Assembly (NCBI GenBank): GCA_022835595.1
Contig: BQUP01000004.1
Span: 1,054,001 to 1,118,000, forward strand
Direction of reading: 5' to 3'
Length of the DNA: 64,000 nucleotides
DNA from: Cystobasidium ongulense
Lineage: Eukaryota; Basidiomycota; Cystobasidiomycetes; Cystobasidiales; Cystobasidiaceae
The notes below the pieces were generated by a model. That model was not told where the DNA came from, made no database searches, and saw only the letters and a program-made list of their open reading frames with translations. Positions 48,409 through 61,106 of the stretch are shown piece by piece; within the stretch, counting starts at the first letter, position 1, and each line of letters opens with the position of its first letter. The translations under genes were made by a program, and so were the position numbers.

Positions 48409-49102
48409 ATGTCTACCACCTTGGCGTAAGTCGATGGCCAATCCGCACCTCGAGCAAGGATGGCGCTGATGAATAATGTTTGCCCTCTCTGTCTCTACGC
48501 TTGTGTCATGCAGTCACGCAGATGGTGAGTTACTCGTACTCTTGTACATGCACTGCACTCACTGACAGCCCTCGCACCTCCAGCTCACATGGGTCAGTCC
48601 TCGACGTCATGCCATCAATCGAAGACTGACAAAATCACTGACACGCCTTCTTGCGGCAAACAGCCGATGGCGACCAGCACCCACACCCAACCAAGAACGA
48701 CGAGCACACCGGACCCCGTCTAGAAGAGGGCAAGGAAAACTCACACGCCCACAATGACCCCTTAGACGACCGCTCATTGGCAAACCGAGCCAAGGCAGAA
48801 AAGGCAGAGGAGAAGCGCGAAAAGGAGGCTGAAGAGGCTGCCGCTCGTGAAAAGCCAACTGATGCTGCCCGAAGACACGGTAACGAACCCAGCCGAGGCG
48901 CCAAGGTGAGTTCAAGGCCTTTCACTTCCCTACGTGGATTCAAAGTACAAAGAGCTAATGATCAATGTACAATAGATCGACGAGCAGATCGAGAACGAGG
49001 AACGCGGTAAGCCCAAGATACTTGGAACTGTGCCTATGCGCGAGCATTAACTTACTTTGGTCTGATTTCACAGCGGAACTTGAGCGAAAGGGTAAAGCAT
49101 AA
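48409..49102 (+). CDS. Small conserved fungal hydrophilic protein built from six exons
   Basis: Exons 48409-48425 (17 nt), 48514-48524 (11 nt), 48584-48592 (9 nt), 48664-48905, 48976-49006 and 49074-49102 give 112 aa. The product starts MSTTLAHADAHMADGDQ, is very rich in Glu, Lys, His and Ala, and ends with HGNEPSRGAKIDEQIENEERAELERKGKA. The HGNEPSRGAKID block is one I associate with short uncharacterised fungal proteins; no function is known to me. The middle should form a long charged helix. No signal peptide or membrane segment is present. Each intron has GT and AG, and the phases of the three tiny exons are 2, 1 and 1. The 9-nt exon adds three residues (AHM, counting the split codon) and could be skipped without frame change. 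Confidence 0.75.
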
Positions 49103-49346
49103 AGCCCTCCCGCATCTCATATCCCCATAAGCAATGAAATTAGTCGTTGAAGCAATCATATGTAGCCCTCGAAGGCATTAAAGGTAGCTTTTTGGGTTGC
49201 TGAATTTGCAATGCACATATACCTCTTTAAGTTTAGCAGAAGAGAAGGGGTACTTCGATTTGTTTACCAAAAGTATGGTTCTACACTCTAAGTCGACTTG
49301 AGTTCTGACGATGACAGACTCTAATGGCTACATCGCCCAAATGTTG

Positions 49347-52300
49347 TTACGCCAATCTGGCTTGTATATCGTCATTCTCGCTCCACGGCGCCGTCTTCTT
49401 CAGCAAGTCCCTAGCTTCTCTTGCCGGTCTAGCTACGCCCGATACATCACTAATGACGTTCTTCAATATCCGTCCTACGACTTTGCTAGGCGGTGCGATG
49501 GTGTAGAGCTGTTGTGGTGCGTTCTCCAAGCACGTCAATAAGCACAAAGAGCTGAACTGGCTCGCTTTCGTCTCGAGTACCGTGCTGAGCATGGGCTCTG
49601 CTTGCGGCATACTGTGCAGAACCATTCCAGCCAATATACGCGCAACGCCAGCATTGAAAGCTTCTTTGCCTGGTTCCTCCAAGGTTTGAGACACGATAGT
49701 CGCAACGGCTTCGCGGGAAGGAGGGGCCATATTCGCTCCACCTGAAGTCACTACTGCTCCTAAAGCACTAACCATCGCCTCTCTAACTTCTGCCTCTTCG
49801 TGAGCTACGCCATTAACGAGCTCAGTAATGAGAGGATCGATACGCGGCTGCAAGCCCATAAGAACTCCCAATCCAGTGGCAGCACGACTTCGTACTGTTG
49901 CGCTTGTCATATCCGACAAATTCTTGACGAACGTCCTCTGCAGTTGTGGGAAGAAAGGTCGTACGAATTGAGGTACTCGAGTAAGGAGTACAGCGAGTGT
50001 CGAGAGAATGGCAGCTTTCACGGGTGCTGGGTACCTTTCAGCAATGATACGGATGAGAGGACCAGTGATCTGCGTAACGTATGGCTTGAGCGAATCAACC
50101 GCAGTACGTTCAACAACATCTCCAAGACCGAAAGCAGATTGTTCTCGTTGCTCGTTTGTTCCCGCCAATAGACCTTGAATAAGGATAGGTAGCACGGGTT
50201 TGAGACCGCCTGGTCGACCGAAGCCCGCAATCTCACTGCCGGGAGAGCTTAAACCCTCAATTGTTCGGCGTAGCGCAACAGATAAACCTTCCATTTGTTC
50301 CTTTGTGAGCGTCTTTGTGAAGGCATCCATGGCTCGGCTCGCCGCTTCCACAACAACGGCATCACTATCATCGAGAAGAGACAGGATTTGGCGCAACCTG
50401 TGTAGCGAGTAATATCAGCAAATGTCTCGCATGGCTGGATGGCGATCTCCGTGGCTCTCTGTACGTACCAATCGATATGGTATGACGAGAAGTCTTCCTC
50501 CGTAACCTCGCAGAAGCTGGCAAACAAGTTGCAGCCTCCGGCACGTTTAGAGCCTCGAGGATCCTTCGCCAGACCGAGCAAATGGATCATAAGCATGTGC
50601 AGACCCTCTGTGTCGTGCACTGACGCCAATACGGCGCGGACAGCGGCATTGAGTGTCTCTTTTGTTTCTTCATCTTCTTCGCTCTCGGCACTTTTCTGTA
50701 GAGCATCCAGGATTTGCGACAAGCGGCGATTGAGAGCGTTGCCTGCCACTGTCACCAGAGACGCCAGAGCTTGAGCGTTGAAAGCAGAAATCGGAAATTT
50801 GATGAGAGTGGGTATAAGAATAGGGAAAATGGCATGGGCTCGAACGGACATGCTGGAAAAGAGATGTCAGCTGAAACTCCTTATCTCTGTCAAAGGTCTG
50901 AGGGGCGTACAGTTCTTGCAGAGCCGATAAGGCGGCATCGCTTGCTGCACCTTGTGCAGTGAGGGCGTTGAGGAGAGTTGGGATCGTCTGATCAATAGAT
51001 CGTGCACCAAGCTGATTCTGCAGGGCATCGAAGGCCAGCGCGGCTGCTTGTCGCACACTGGGTTCTTCGTCGACGAGCGCAGTTCGAACGGAGTCGATAA
51101 TGGCATCCTCGTGACCTTCCAGCTGTGCTTTGTTTGTTGCTTCGAGCATTTCTGCAATAGCGAAGCAACACCCTTGGCGCGCGGACACGGAGCCCTTCGA
51201 GGCTTCTTGAAGGATGGGAATGATGTCGCCCTGAAATAGGAAGATATATAAGTACAAAGTTCAGATCACTACCGGTGTCAACAAAGCTTACCATAATGCG
51301 GTCGCCTTGCTTTCGGCACATTCTGGATATCAGAGTCAGCAAGTCTGTAATACTGAAGGTGTACAAGGGAAGACACATACTCTCCCAATGTTCGGGCCAC
51401 CATTTCCCGAAGTTCTTCGCTGGGCGACGCCAGCAGTCGGATGATGATTTGCATGAGCGCCGGCAGTATCTCTCGCGTAGTGCGGGGAGTATTCGCCACG
51501 AGTACTTTCCAGACATTGATAGAGAACAAGCGAACTTGACCAGCTGAATCTTGTCGCAGAATAAAGAGACTGGCAAGCACGCGATCTCGTTTGTCGCGAC
51601 CCAGTATGTCGAGCATTTTCTTTGCTGCTTCGCTGTTGGTAGGTTGAGCGACATCCTCGTCGTCGCCAGCGTTCTCGTCTTCGAACTCTGCCTTCCCGCT
51701 GATTCCAGAAAGCTTGAAGAGAAGCTCTCCAACCAATTGGATCGACGATAGTCGGATTCGCCAGCTTTGGTCGAATAGACCACGTTCGAGTTCGGGGAGT
51801 AGAAGATCGATAGCCTTTGTAGCATGATTGTTCACGATCATTCGGCCGGCTCGCATCGACGCTGTAACGCAGTCTTAGTAAGTGCATCAGGCATTTCGAT
51901 GTATCAGATATCTCACCTTCTCGTACGAACTCCGACTCGTCTGCCAAACCACTTAACACAGGCTGAATGATGCGACCCAGGTAGGGAGCAAAGCGGTCTC
52001 CGAAAACTGATGGCAGATAGATGAGCAGAGAGATGAAACCTTCTCGGATGTATGCTCTGGGAGAGCTTGTATAGTTGATGATCTCCGGTAGCATGTTCTC
52101 CATTCTTTCGACACCCAGTCCCGCAAGGACTTCGGACAAACCTTGTGCAGCGCCCTGTTGATCTACACCGCTCATATCGGATTTGAGCGTCTCAACAAGG
52201 TCTGCAACCAAAGTAGGGAATGCATCTTCACCCAACCGTTCGATGAGCACTCCCAACGACTTGGCTGCCGTCGATCTGGCTTCAGGCACAGGATCAACCA

Positions 52301-55300
52301 ACACATCACGCATTCTGGGGATCAATTGCGGTAGATAAGCGATGATATCCTTGGAGTCTGTTAAGGAAGCCAGATTTCCGACGATTTGGGCAGCCTTGCG
52401 CTTCATCTCGGAGCTCCTCTCCCGCAGACCGCGATCAATGATAGGAATGATGAGAGCGAGCGACGAAGGATCGATGTAGTGGACGAAAGAGGTGGTAAGT
52501 AAGGTATTCAGGGCCTTGAGAGTCTTATTTGTTGGATCAACTAGTGCACCTAGTAGGGTCGACTGCATTGCTTTGACTTCAGGATTGTCAACCACCTCGC
52601 CGAACTTCTTCAAACTGGCATTTGCGGATGTCCGGACTTGAGCATGAGTATCTGTCAAGACTTCTGTCAAAGGAGGGATGATAGTCGGTAGTGAGATAGA
52701 AAGTTGTCGAGGAGCTAGATAGGCCATATTTCCCATGAGTTCTATAGCGCCCTTCTTTGTGCGCCATTCTAAGCAGGATGTCAGCCAAAGTCTTAAGCAT
52801 CCGGGCTCGGTATCATATTACTCACGGCGGTCTTCCAGTGCATCCAGTAAAGCGGGCAAAAGAAGCTTGACTCCGTGACCAGATACCTTGCTCATGATAA
52901 CGCGTGCTGCATCAAGTGTTGCCTGTCTTACGGACGGGTTCGAGTCGCCCAAGCAGTTCAAGAGCAGTGGGATAATTTTCTTGATATAAGGTTCGAAAAG
53001 TCGACCAAGCTTAGCCGACATGGTTTCAAACGCGAACATGGCTCCTTCACGTCCTTCTGCATCTTTCTTATCTTCTGCTGCATCCTCAAGTCTTGTGATA
53101 ATGTCGAATTCCTTGAAGGCACTGATACCTCGGCCTTTGACAGCACCAGCGAGACCGTAAGCGGCTCCCCGTCGCTCAGCGTACTTCTTGGCGTGTACTG
53201 TTTCTCTGAGTAGCTGCTCGATGATTTTGCTACCCTTGTCCCGATTTGCTTTCACCAAAGGCGGCAAGCACTCGGAAACAGCATCTTGTACCAGTTCGGA
53301 GGGTGTATGTAGGGCCAAGAGCAGACGATCAATGACCGACAGCATGCGAGGATCATTGCCATCAAGGAAGCCGGCAAGACGACCAAGCAGGACAATCACC
53401 GATTCGAAGACTCTGTCTTGACTTTCGGAGCCTGCGCCCTCAGCTGCCAGGGCTCGTTGGAAGGTATCCATAAGAGTTGGCAAGTTGTCCTTGCCTACCA
53501 CGTCAATTACAGCTATTCCGGCCTGCAAAAAGTGACGTTGTAAGCGATTCGATCACAATGGAACGCTCAATCAACGCAGCCTCACCTCCAGCATTTTGAC
53601 TCGAACAGTTTCGGATCGGTCGCCCAGAGCCTGCTCGTCGATAAGTAGACGGAAGAACGAAGCCACTTCGGAAGCGTGGAGAAGCGAAGCCAGGTGACCA
53701 AATGTCTCGGCTATAGCAACCCTCTCCTGCCAAGGATCTTGCTGGTGAAGCGACTCTTCGACAAGCATGCCAAACTGATCGTATTCAGGCATCTTTTCCT
53801 TCGCAGCACTCTTGTAAGCGGTTGCAAGCTGTTGAACAGCAGAGGCAGCTGAATCGGGCATTTGACCGACAGCCTCGGCAATGGCTATTGCTGCCGATAT
53901 CCGAACGAATGCAGATGAGTGACCTATAACTGATTTGTTAGTGAGGAATACGCAGTGCTCATTGTTATTATGCTTGCCTAGTGAGCCAAGAAGTTGAGGG
54001 AGAACGTCCTCCTTAACATCCAGACCATTATCGTCCCAAATTCGAAGGGCCAATTGGGCATTGCGCTCATCAGTATCCTGCACGGCAATCCAAAGCTCAT
54101 TGGAATAGTCCATATCGGTAAGATCGAGAGGCTGTAAGAAGAGGCTTAAAAGGGATCATGTTTTCCTGCATGGGAATAACCACTCACGACAAGAGCCTGT
54201 AGACAAGCGTGCCGCACTTGCGTCTCGTCTACCATCAGACCGTTGAGTAGTACCGCTTGTTCTGACTTTGTCGAATTCGCGGCAATTGCTTCGCCAATGC
54301 TCAAGAGTGCCTCTGAAATCTGCCGTCCCAGAGATGGGAACCGTGCAAGAGCCAGCACAAGACTGGACATGGACTGTAATCGAGGGTAAGACGCTGTGCC
54401 GACTGGATGCAAAAGACGTCAGCGTCCGTCACTGCACGTGCTGGCAAGTTGAGTCTTCTCACAGTGTTTGGCATGGAACGAGAATATGTCAATCGTGAGC
54501 GTTAATTGCTCCAGAATGGCGTCGCTATCATCTTTGCTTATGCCTGCACCTTCTTGTATAATGCATTGCGCGAGTAGAGGGTATACCAAGGCAAAGGTGC
54601 TCGGACCGAACGAATCCTTTTCACTCTGGAAGCGGATGCGATAAAGCACCCGAGCAACAAGATCTGCCATATCTTCAAGTGCAAAATCGGCTGGGACCAC
54701 AGGCGAAGATTGGCTGCGAAGCACAGCCAGTGCTAGCGAGAGGCGCACATCGCTTATTCGAGAGGAGCCAGTCTCGTATGTTTTCTGGATGACGATCAGC
54801 ATCAGTTGAGGACCTGACAGTTGAGATGGATCACATACCAGAACAGTCTGGAACCCTTCATCCGCGAAGAGTGTCGCTCTATCCGATGTTACCGCCGCTA
54901 ACAGGCTAAAGACCATGGGTGGTAAGAATTGATCGCGTTCTTCGGTCGATAAAGACAAAAGGCTGCGTATGATTCGGAGACTCTGGTGTATCCTGGCCAG
55001 CGCGTCTACCACTCTAGCTCGAATTCCGGCCTCCTTCGCCAACTGCGCATCTACGAGCGCCCGGTCAGCCTTCGAGAGAGTTGTAGTATTCTGTTTTTTC
55101 TTTGCGGCAAGGGCTGCACGAGTTTCTTGATCCCATTTGTCCATTGCAGCGTTTTTGCCCTTGCTGACCGTCGCGTTCTTGTCGCCGCCAGATAGGACTG
55201 AAACAGTCCAGTGCGTCAGTAATTGGCCTTGATATTGAAATTGGGAAGAGCGTACCATCAACGAAAGCAGTTCCAGCGGGGGCATTATAGATACCAAGTT

Positions 55301-58250
55301 CTGTAGGACCAATGAACTCCAAAAGCTTCGGTTCCAATCCGGACATAATCCTCTCTTGCAGTGTTGGCAGGATGGAAGCGGGAGCGACGAACGCTAACGT
55401 CGACAGCGAAGCATACGCTGCTTTGCGAAGAAGCAAGCTATCGTGCTGGGTGAATTGCCATGCCTGAGAGAGCAGGTCATCTGCGTGTGTCGAAGCAACA
55501 TTTGCGGGATCTCTTGAAGCGGTGATAATTGCATCTACCCAGCTTGTTATACTGCCTAGATGTCAAGCAATACACTCAGATCGTGAATGGCATTCCGGAA
55601 ATCTCAAAACTTACCAACTAGCTCATGGTGGCATGGCACTAACAGGCGAACCAGGACACTATCAGATATCTTTCCACCCTGCGCAACTGACTGTACGATA
55701 GCTTGGAGTCTTGAAGATCTATCTGGAGGATAGTACTCGTCTGACATGGAAGCCTGCAAGACATCGTGCTTTTCTGCTTGAACAAGAGTATGCACAAGTG
55801 CATCAACAAACAAAGTGGTCGCGCCCGGGCATTGCGCAAAGGTGGAACCATTTGATGCGATAGCTTGCAGGGCAGTGCGGCGACTTGGGTGGTGGGGACT
55901 TTCGCTTGCAATATGTAGTAGAGGTGAGGTGATAGCTGACTGAAGCGACGGGCTAGCAATGATTTTTTGCGAGTCCTCCTCATGATGCATCACCGCATCC
56001 AAGGCTCGAACAAGCCATGTCTCATCCTCTTGATCTACAAATTTGCGGTGCGACTTTTCGGACAATAAGAACGACGGCTTTGCGCCGTGGCTCAATATTC
56101 CTTGCGCATCGGCAGTGTTGTCTAAATCACTCGAAAGTTTCCAGGTCGTGAGAGGGCCCTTCAATATCGCAACCGCAATCCATCCATCTGCAGCTGATGT
56201 GACAGGACTGGTGCTTGCACTCTTCAATGCAGCTTGAAAACCTGGAAGTATGTTCTTGACGAATTCTTGCACGTCCGATGAGGGTTGTCGAGTCGTTTGA
56301 GCGTGCTGCCATAATATTTCGCCGGCAGCTCCAGTGTATATGCGGCGAAAGTTGTGTTTGGTATCTTGCATGCCTTTTGCTAGCAGGGTCGCCGTTGTTT
56401 TGAGGTTGGTGGAGCCTGATGCAAGCAGCCCAACGACTGCGATGCAGAGAATCTCGGTGGTAGCTTTCAAGGCTGACTCGTTTCCTTCCTTGCTAAGGGA
56501 TGCGCACAGACTATCTAGCGCTTCAAGTGAAGCTTCGACTGGCAGATTCTGCGATGCGAGTAGAACGGACTGCAGTAATTGGCAGAGAGCTATCCGATGA
56601 TCTGGTGACGCAGTTTTATGCGTTTTGAGGGGCGTACAAATATCTTTCACAATCACGCTGGCAAGCTTGCTCCCAGCTTCTGATGCTAGACTTGGACCAG
56701 AGAGCGTACTCAGAAGCAGGGCGGCTGATGATCTTGTTAAGGGATTTGACGATTTAGATGCCGAGATGATTGCAGGCAATAGCTTCGTCTGGAAAAGTTC
56801 GAGTGGAGGCAGTCGCTGTTGTCCCGGTTCTCCCGCCAGATTGACTGGATTTATGTAGCTCTGATAGAAACAGTCGAGGGCTTATAATAGCGCCGTCAGT
56901 GACTGTTGTTGGGTCGAATATGTAAGATACGACTCACCAGGTAATGCATATTCTGGGTTGCGGAGCAAAGCTCGATCCATTGATTTGACAAGTTCGGATG
57001 TGACAGCGAGGTCGTCAGGAGTGACAGCCACACCAATGAAATCATTGAAAGCATTCTGGAAGAGGCAGGTAAGCTTTTGTACGGAGAGAAGTGTTAACCT
57101 AGACAGACTTACGAGCGTATGCATTGGGAGGGTTTCGCGAGCGCCAATAATATTGTCCCGGTAATATTTCAGAATGACATCCTTCGCCGCCAATACCCAG
57201 TCCTTTCCAAGACCTGGAGATTGACCTTTGCGAGCTCGTAGTCGGAGCGATACATCAATTGCGAGGCCTAATAGCGGTGCAGAAGTATAGGATGGTTTGA
57301 TGTCGTTGGTGGTAGCCAGATATTGCATGATTTTAGGAAGAAGTTTGGAGCTCTGGGAATATATATGAAAGTCAGAGGCGAGCAAGCGGGGTGGGGAGGT
57401 GGAAAACGCACTGCACGGAGAAGGCGTCGAAGTTCCGCTGTACCGGTCTTCTTTACACTTCTTTTGGCACTCGTAGAAGCCAATAATGTTTCATAGAGCG
57501 TTGTAAGCGAGCGCATCAAGCTCGTCCAGAATGTAGGCTGTTCGGCCACAAAGGAGCCTTCGGCGGAAGAGGCCGACTTGGCCAGGACCGCAAAGATCGA
57601 ACAAGCCCAGCACAAAAGACTGTATATAGTCGAACCGGCGGCCATGCTTTTTGGACTGCAGACTTTGGTTGTTACTTCGTTTTCGAGCCATTTGACAAGC
57701 ATTTCTGCAATTTTGCCTTTTGTCTGGCTCTCAGGCGCAAGATCATTGGTCAATATGACAGAGAGGCAGCCAAGGACTGCATCTCGAGAACGAGCATCGA
57801 TGTAGCGTGGATATGTCGAAATCAATAGCTTGAGCGTGATCGAGACTTGCTGTGGAGTCAGCGCTGCGGAGCCAGAATGGTAAGTAGTGAGTGCCAATCA
57901 GAGAATACTACAGACGTACAGTTACGCTTTAGATGCGACAGAAGCGTCTCGTTCAAGAATTGCGTCCGAATAGAGGTTTTGCTCGTACCAGTGTCTCGCC
58001 TGGCCTGCTCTTCAAAAGTCTCCCAATCACTTGCAGGATCAGGCCCTCCGGTGCCTTCGCCATCCGCGTCCTCGTCGGCAGCATAGTCTTTCCTGCCTCC
58101 ATTGACCTTTCGGACTCGCTTGCCGGTCAAGGAGCCGTCTTCAGAGCCACTGTCGTCTTCATCGCTTGACCCAGCCTCGAGATCACTGAAACTTTCAATC
58201 TTTTGGCCGGTTACCCAGGTCTTCGTCCTAGCAGTCTTTCCTACGACCAT
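49347..58250 (-). CDS. GCN1: Translational activator GCN1 (eIF2-alpha kinase regulator)
   Basis: A giant HEAT-repeat protein spread over many exons across 8.9 kb on the minus strand; I did not fix every junction. The start MVVGKTARTKTWVTGQ leads into an acidic ~70-residue segment, then HEAT repeats. The eEF3-like middle is clear (IIPPLTEVLTDTHAQVR, IDRGLRERSSEMKRKAAQ, IPRMRDVLVDPVPEAR). The Gcn2-binding region follows, with GFISLLIYLPSVFGDRFAPYL, LADESEFVRE and SWRIRLSSIQLVGELLFKLSG, the block holding the Arg needed for Gcn2 contact in yeast. The C-terminus (FGLGDVVERT ... NDDIQARLA) is typical. Gcn1 rides on stalled or colliding ribosomes with Gcn20 and activates Gcn2 during amino-acid starvation. 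It shares a ~210-bp divergent promoter with the carrier gene. Confidence 0.88.
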
Positions 58251-58462
58251 CTCCACGCCACCTGTCGCGGTGTCAGTCGGTCGTTGATGTACTGCCTGAC
58301 TTGCAGCGCTTTTCAGTGTATTAGTAGCTGCTCAATGCGATGATGCCGCACTTTGTGCATGCTGCCCAAAAGGCGATCGACGAAAGGTGTGTGGGCTCGT
58401 CTCTTCTCGCACATGCAGCAGCTGGCGAGTCACGACTCCCTCCACATACAATCGTCTCTGCC
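58251..58462. promoter_or_regulatory. Short divergent promoter of GCN1 and the mitochondrial carrier
   Basis: The two ATG codons I prefer are 212 bp apart and face away from each other. An in-frame upstream ATG for the carrier at 58340 would shrink this to 89 bp and add 41 residues that do not look like carrier sequence. Both promoters must lie within or overlap the neighbouring coding regions. Confidence 0.5.
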
Positions 58463-59591
58463 ATGACGACGCGTGCGCTGCCGGCAGATGTGCTGGCCAA
58501 AGACCTGCAGCCCGAAGGAGCCGCACGCAATCCTTCTACGATTGCGTCTTTGATTGCTGGCTCGGTTGGTGGAGCTCTTCAGGTTCTGGTGTAGGTCAAA
58601 GAGGCCAATTCATAGTGCCATACTGATCGTGCTAGCTTTCGCATCCTTGCAGCGGCCAGCCGCTAGATACCCTGAAAGTTCGAGCACAGCTAGCCAGTCC
58701 TGGGCAATTTAACGGAACATGGGATATCGCAAGACAGACGGTGCAGAAGGAAGGCTTTTTCGCACTGCAAGTCTGTTCGAGAGCAATCTTACACGTCCTT
58801 GATCTGATGTATCACACTTTGTGAATGCAGGTACAAAGGCATGGCCTCTCCACTTGTCGGCATAGCTGCTGTCAATGGTCTCTTGTTCGGCGCATACGTT
58901 CGGGCGAAGAAACTAGTCTCGCCATATCCAGTCTTGACGCTGTCGCAAACAGCAGCTGCTGGCGCAATGGCGGGAGCCGTCAACTCAATACTTGCAAGTC
59001 CGGTAGAAATGTTCAAGATTCGCATGCAGGGTGAGTGTGTCGTATTATATCGAGAATGGTAATGATGTCTTATACGTTCCCACCACAGGACAATACGGCG
59101 CAGCAACAGATAAAAAGCTCCGTGATATATTTTCCGAAACTCTTTCCAAACACGGTCTCCGACATGGAGTCATGCGAGGTTTCTGGATAACAGTGCTTCG
59201 CGAAATGCCAGCATACGCTGGCTTTTACGCCATGTACGAGTTCAGCAAGCGCAAGTTCCACTCTCGACTGCTCGGGCCCCATGCTGCATCAGACGCACCT
59301 CTGCCTGTTTGGGCTACTCTTACAGCTGGTGCTGGCGGTGGCATCGCCTACTGGACGGCATGCTACCCCTTCGATGTAGTCAAGAGTAGAGTGCAGAATA
59401 CCACTACACCGCTAAATGGTATAGGATACATCGGAGACACCTTCAGAGCAATTTACAGAGAAGGAGGCTGGAAAGCTTTCGTCCGCGGTATCACCCCCAC
59501 ATATATCCGAGCCGTTCCCGCTGCCGCGTGTACATTCGTAGGGTTCGAGCTGACTATGGAGTTCTTGAAGAACAACACGTCCCTATATTAG
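58463..59591 (+). CDS. Mitochondrial carrier family (SLC25) transporter
   Basis: Four exons: 58463-58590, 58653-58766, 58831-59030 and 59089-59591, giving 314 aa, normal for the family. Three repeats each show the carrier signature: GQPLDTLKVRAQ, ASPVEMFKIRMQ (Pro then Glu, a variant of PxD/E) and CYPFDVVKSRVQ. Six membrane helices are implied in the mitochondrial inner membrane. The overall pattern is closest to the carnitine/basic amino acid and Ymc1/Ymc2 group; the substrate cannot be set. Intron 2 (58767-58830) begins with GCAAGT rather than GT. Only this GC-AG junction gives the expected FFALYKGMASPL. The alternative ATG at 58340 is in frame but less likely. Confidence 0.87.
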
Positions 59592-59698
59592 ACTGCATTA
59601 CATGTGTAATACTCAAAGTATAGCCGAAGCAGTGTGTATATTCAGAGGCGGCAGGACTTCCACGTTGGTGGCGTATATTCAAGTTATACAAGGCAAGC

Positions 59699-61106
59699 CT
59701 AATAACGTTTTCCTGTCGCGTTCTCGCCAATGTTGAAGTTACCGGCGACCTAAAGATCCATCATTCAAGCAAAACAGAGTTGGGAATACAAGCGTGTCAG
59801 TTGCATAAATTGAGTTGTATTTTGTGAAAAGCAGCATAGCTACCTTCTTTGTCAGAAAATCGCCGTATACAACCGCTTTTTTAAGGGGCAAGCCCGAATG
59901 GCCTTCTTCTTGCTGTATTCTGATGGCGGCATCGAGTGGACGTATTTCAGCATCCCAATTTGGCTCAAAGAAGAAAGGTACGCTAATAGTATTGTACTGT
60001 TTTCAGATTGGGTAATTAGGAAGAGCGTAGCAAGCGACGAAACCTACGATACGCGGTAGGAACTGCCTTGGTGTATGACCTTGTGCAAGGTTGACTTGTA
60101 TAGACCATTTGTCCAGACTTCCCACATCTCCCCGATGTTGATGACCAGATGATCCGCTATGGGGTCGGCATCTACCCACTCACCCGTATTCGGTCGATAG
60201 ACTTTTAGAGCGCCTGTTTGAGGAGTTGCATGCAGAAGGGTATAGCAACCATAGCTGTGAAGGGCGGTTCCATGATCAGTGGAAGGACTGTCTGATCCTT
60301 CTCAATAGCTATACACTGACTCTTTGTGCGCCCCGCAAGAGACACCGTCATGCGTGCGAGGCAATGGAGGGTAACCGATGCATCTGTTAAACAAAGAGAG
60401 TCTGACATGTTTGCGCTTGAAATGTGGAGCCGACTGTAGTACCTCATGACCCAGAATGATTCGTTCACCAGTGATAGAAGATTCTCCAATTCGGATTCAT
60501 CCATGCCTAGACCGACCCCAGTGGCAAGGACTAACGCTCTACCAAGGTTAAGCATCTTGTCCATCCACTTCAGTAACTTCGACTGGAACTCCGGTATCAG
60601 ATCTTCGGATGGCCATTGGTTGACTCCGTGCAATGGCAGCACGTCTGATGTTTCCACGGGGCGATAGACTGTACCAGCGGCTTATCAGTTTCGTTGCCAC
60701 AGGACCATCAAGACGACCCAACTCACAGTCAAGGCCTTCATGGAAGTCCAACTTGCCCATCGTAGTGTTTTCCTGATAGGCTTGGCGAATCAGAAACACG
60801 CTTGCTCTATGACGGAAAGATGCATACTTTGAGCTTTTGATAACCTCGTGCGCCGTCAGAGCCATTGGTAGTGCTAGCAATGGACAGGCGCTCTTTGACG
60901 CTGTCTGGAAGATCGAAGAATTGCTTGGATAGCTTTAAGACATCATCGTATTCATCTCTTGCGATCTCCAGACCTGTGATATAGAAGAATCCGAATTCCA
61001 GGCACGCTTTGTGGATGGCAGCGGAACACGCTTGCTGCTTGTCAGATGGGGGTTAGACAAAGCTCTCCAAGAGATACGGTGAGAGATCTGCGATAGGGAG
61101 GGCCAT
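59699..61106 (-). CDS. 2-oxoglutarate/Fe(II)-dependent dioxygenase (isopenicillin N synthase-like), with an in-frame stop near the N-terminus
   Basis: Exons on the minus strand: 61106-60828, 60772-60727, 60668-60443, 60383-60321, 60254-60048, 59982-59844 and 59749-59699, all in phase, 337 codons in total. The N-terminal DIOX_N part reads MALPIADLSPYLLESF ... AIHKACLEFGFFYITG. The double-stranded beta-helix core carries the iron ligands His and Asp in GAHKDYGC, the distal His in STLHKVIH, and the 2OG-binding Arg in YRVS. Members oxidise small molecules in the cytosol; the substrate is unknown. Codon 18 is TAA (61055-61053), inside an otherwise collinear N-terminus, and no downstream Met lies before the core. 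Either the gene is recently broken, or 61058-61035 is a 24-nt intron (it has GT, CTAAC and CAG), far shorter than any other here. Confidence 0.8.

Noticed and set aside
58340-58462. Upstream start of the mitochondrial carrier at 58340
   Set aside because: In frame, but the added 41 residues do not resemble carrier sequence and would leave only 89 bp for two promoters.
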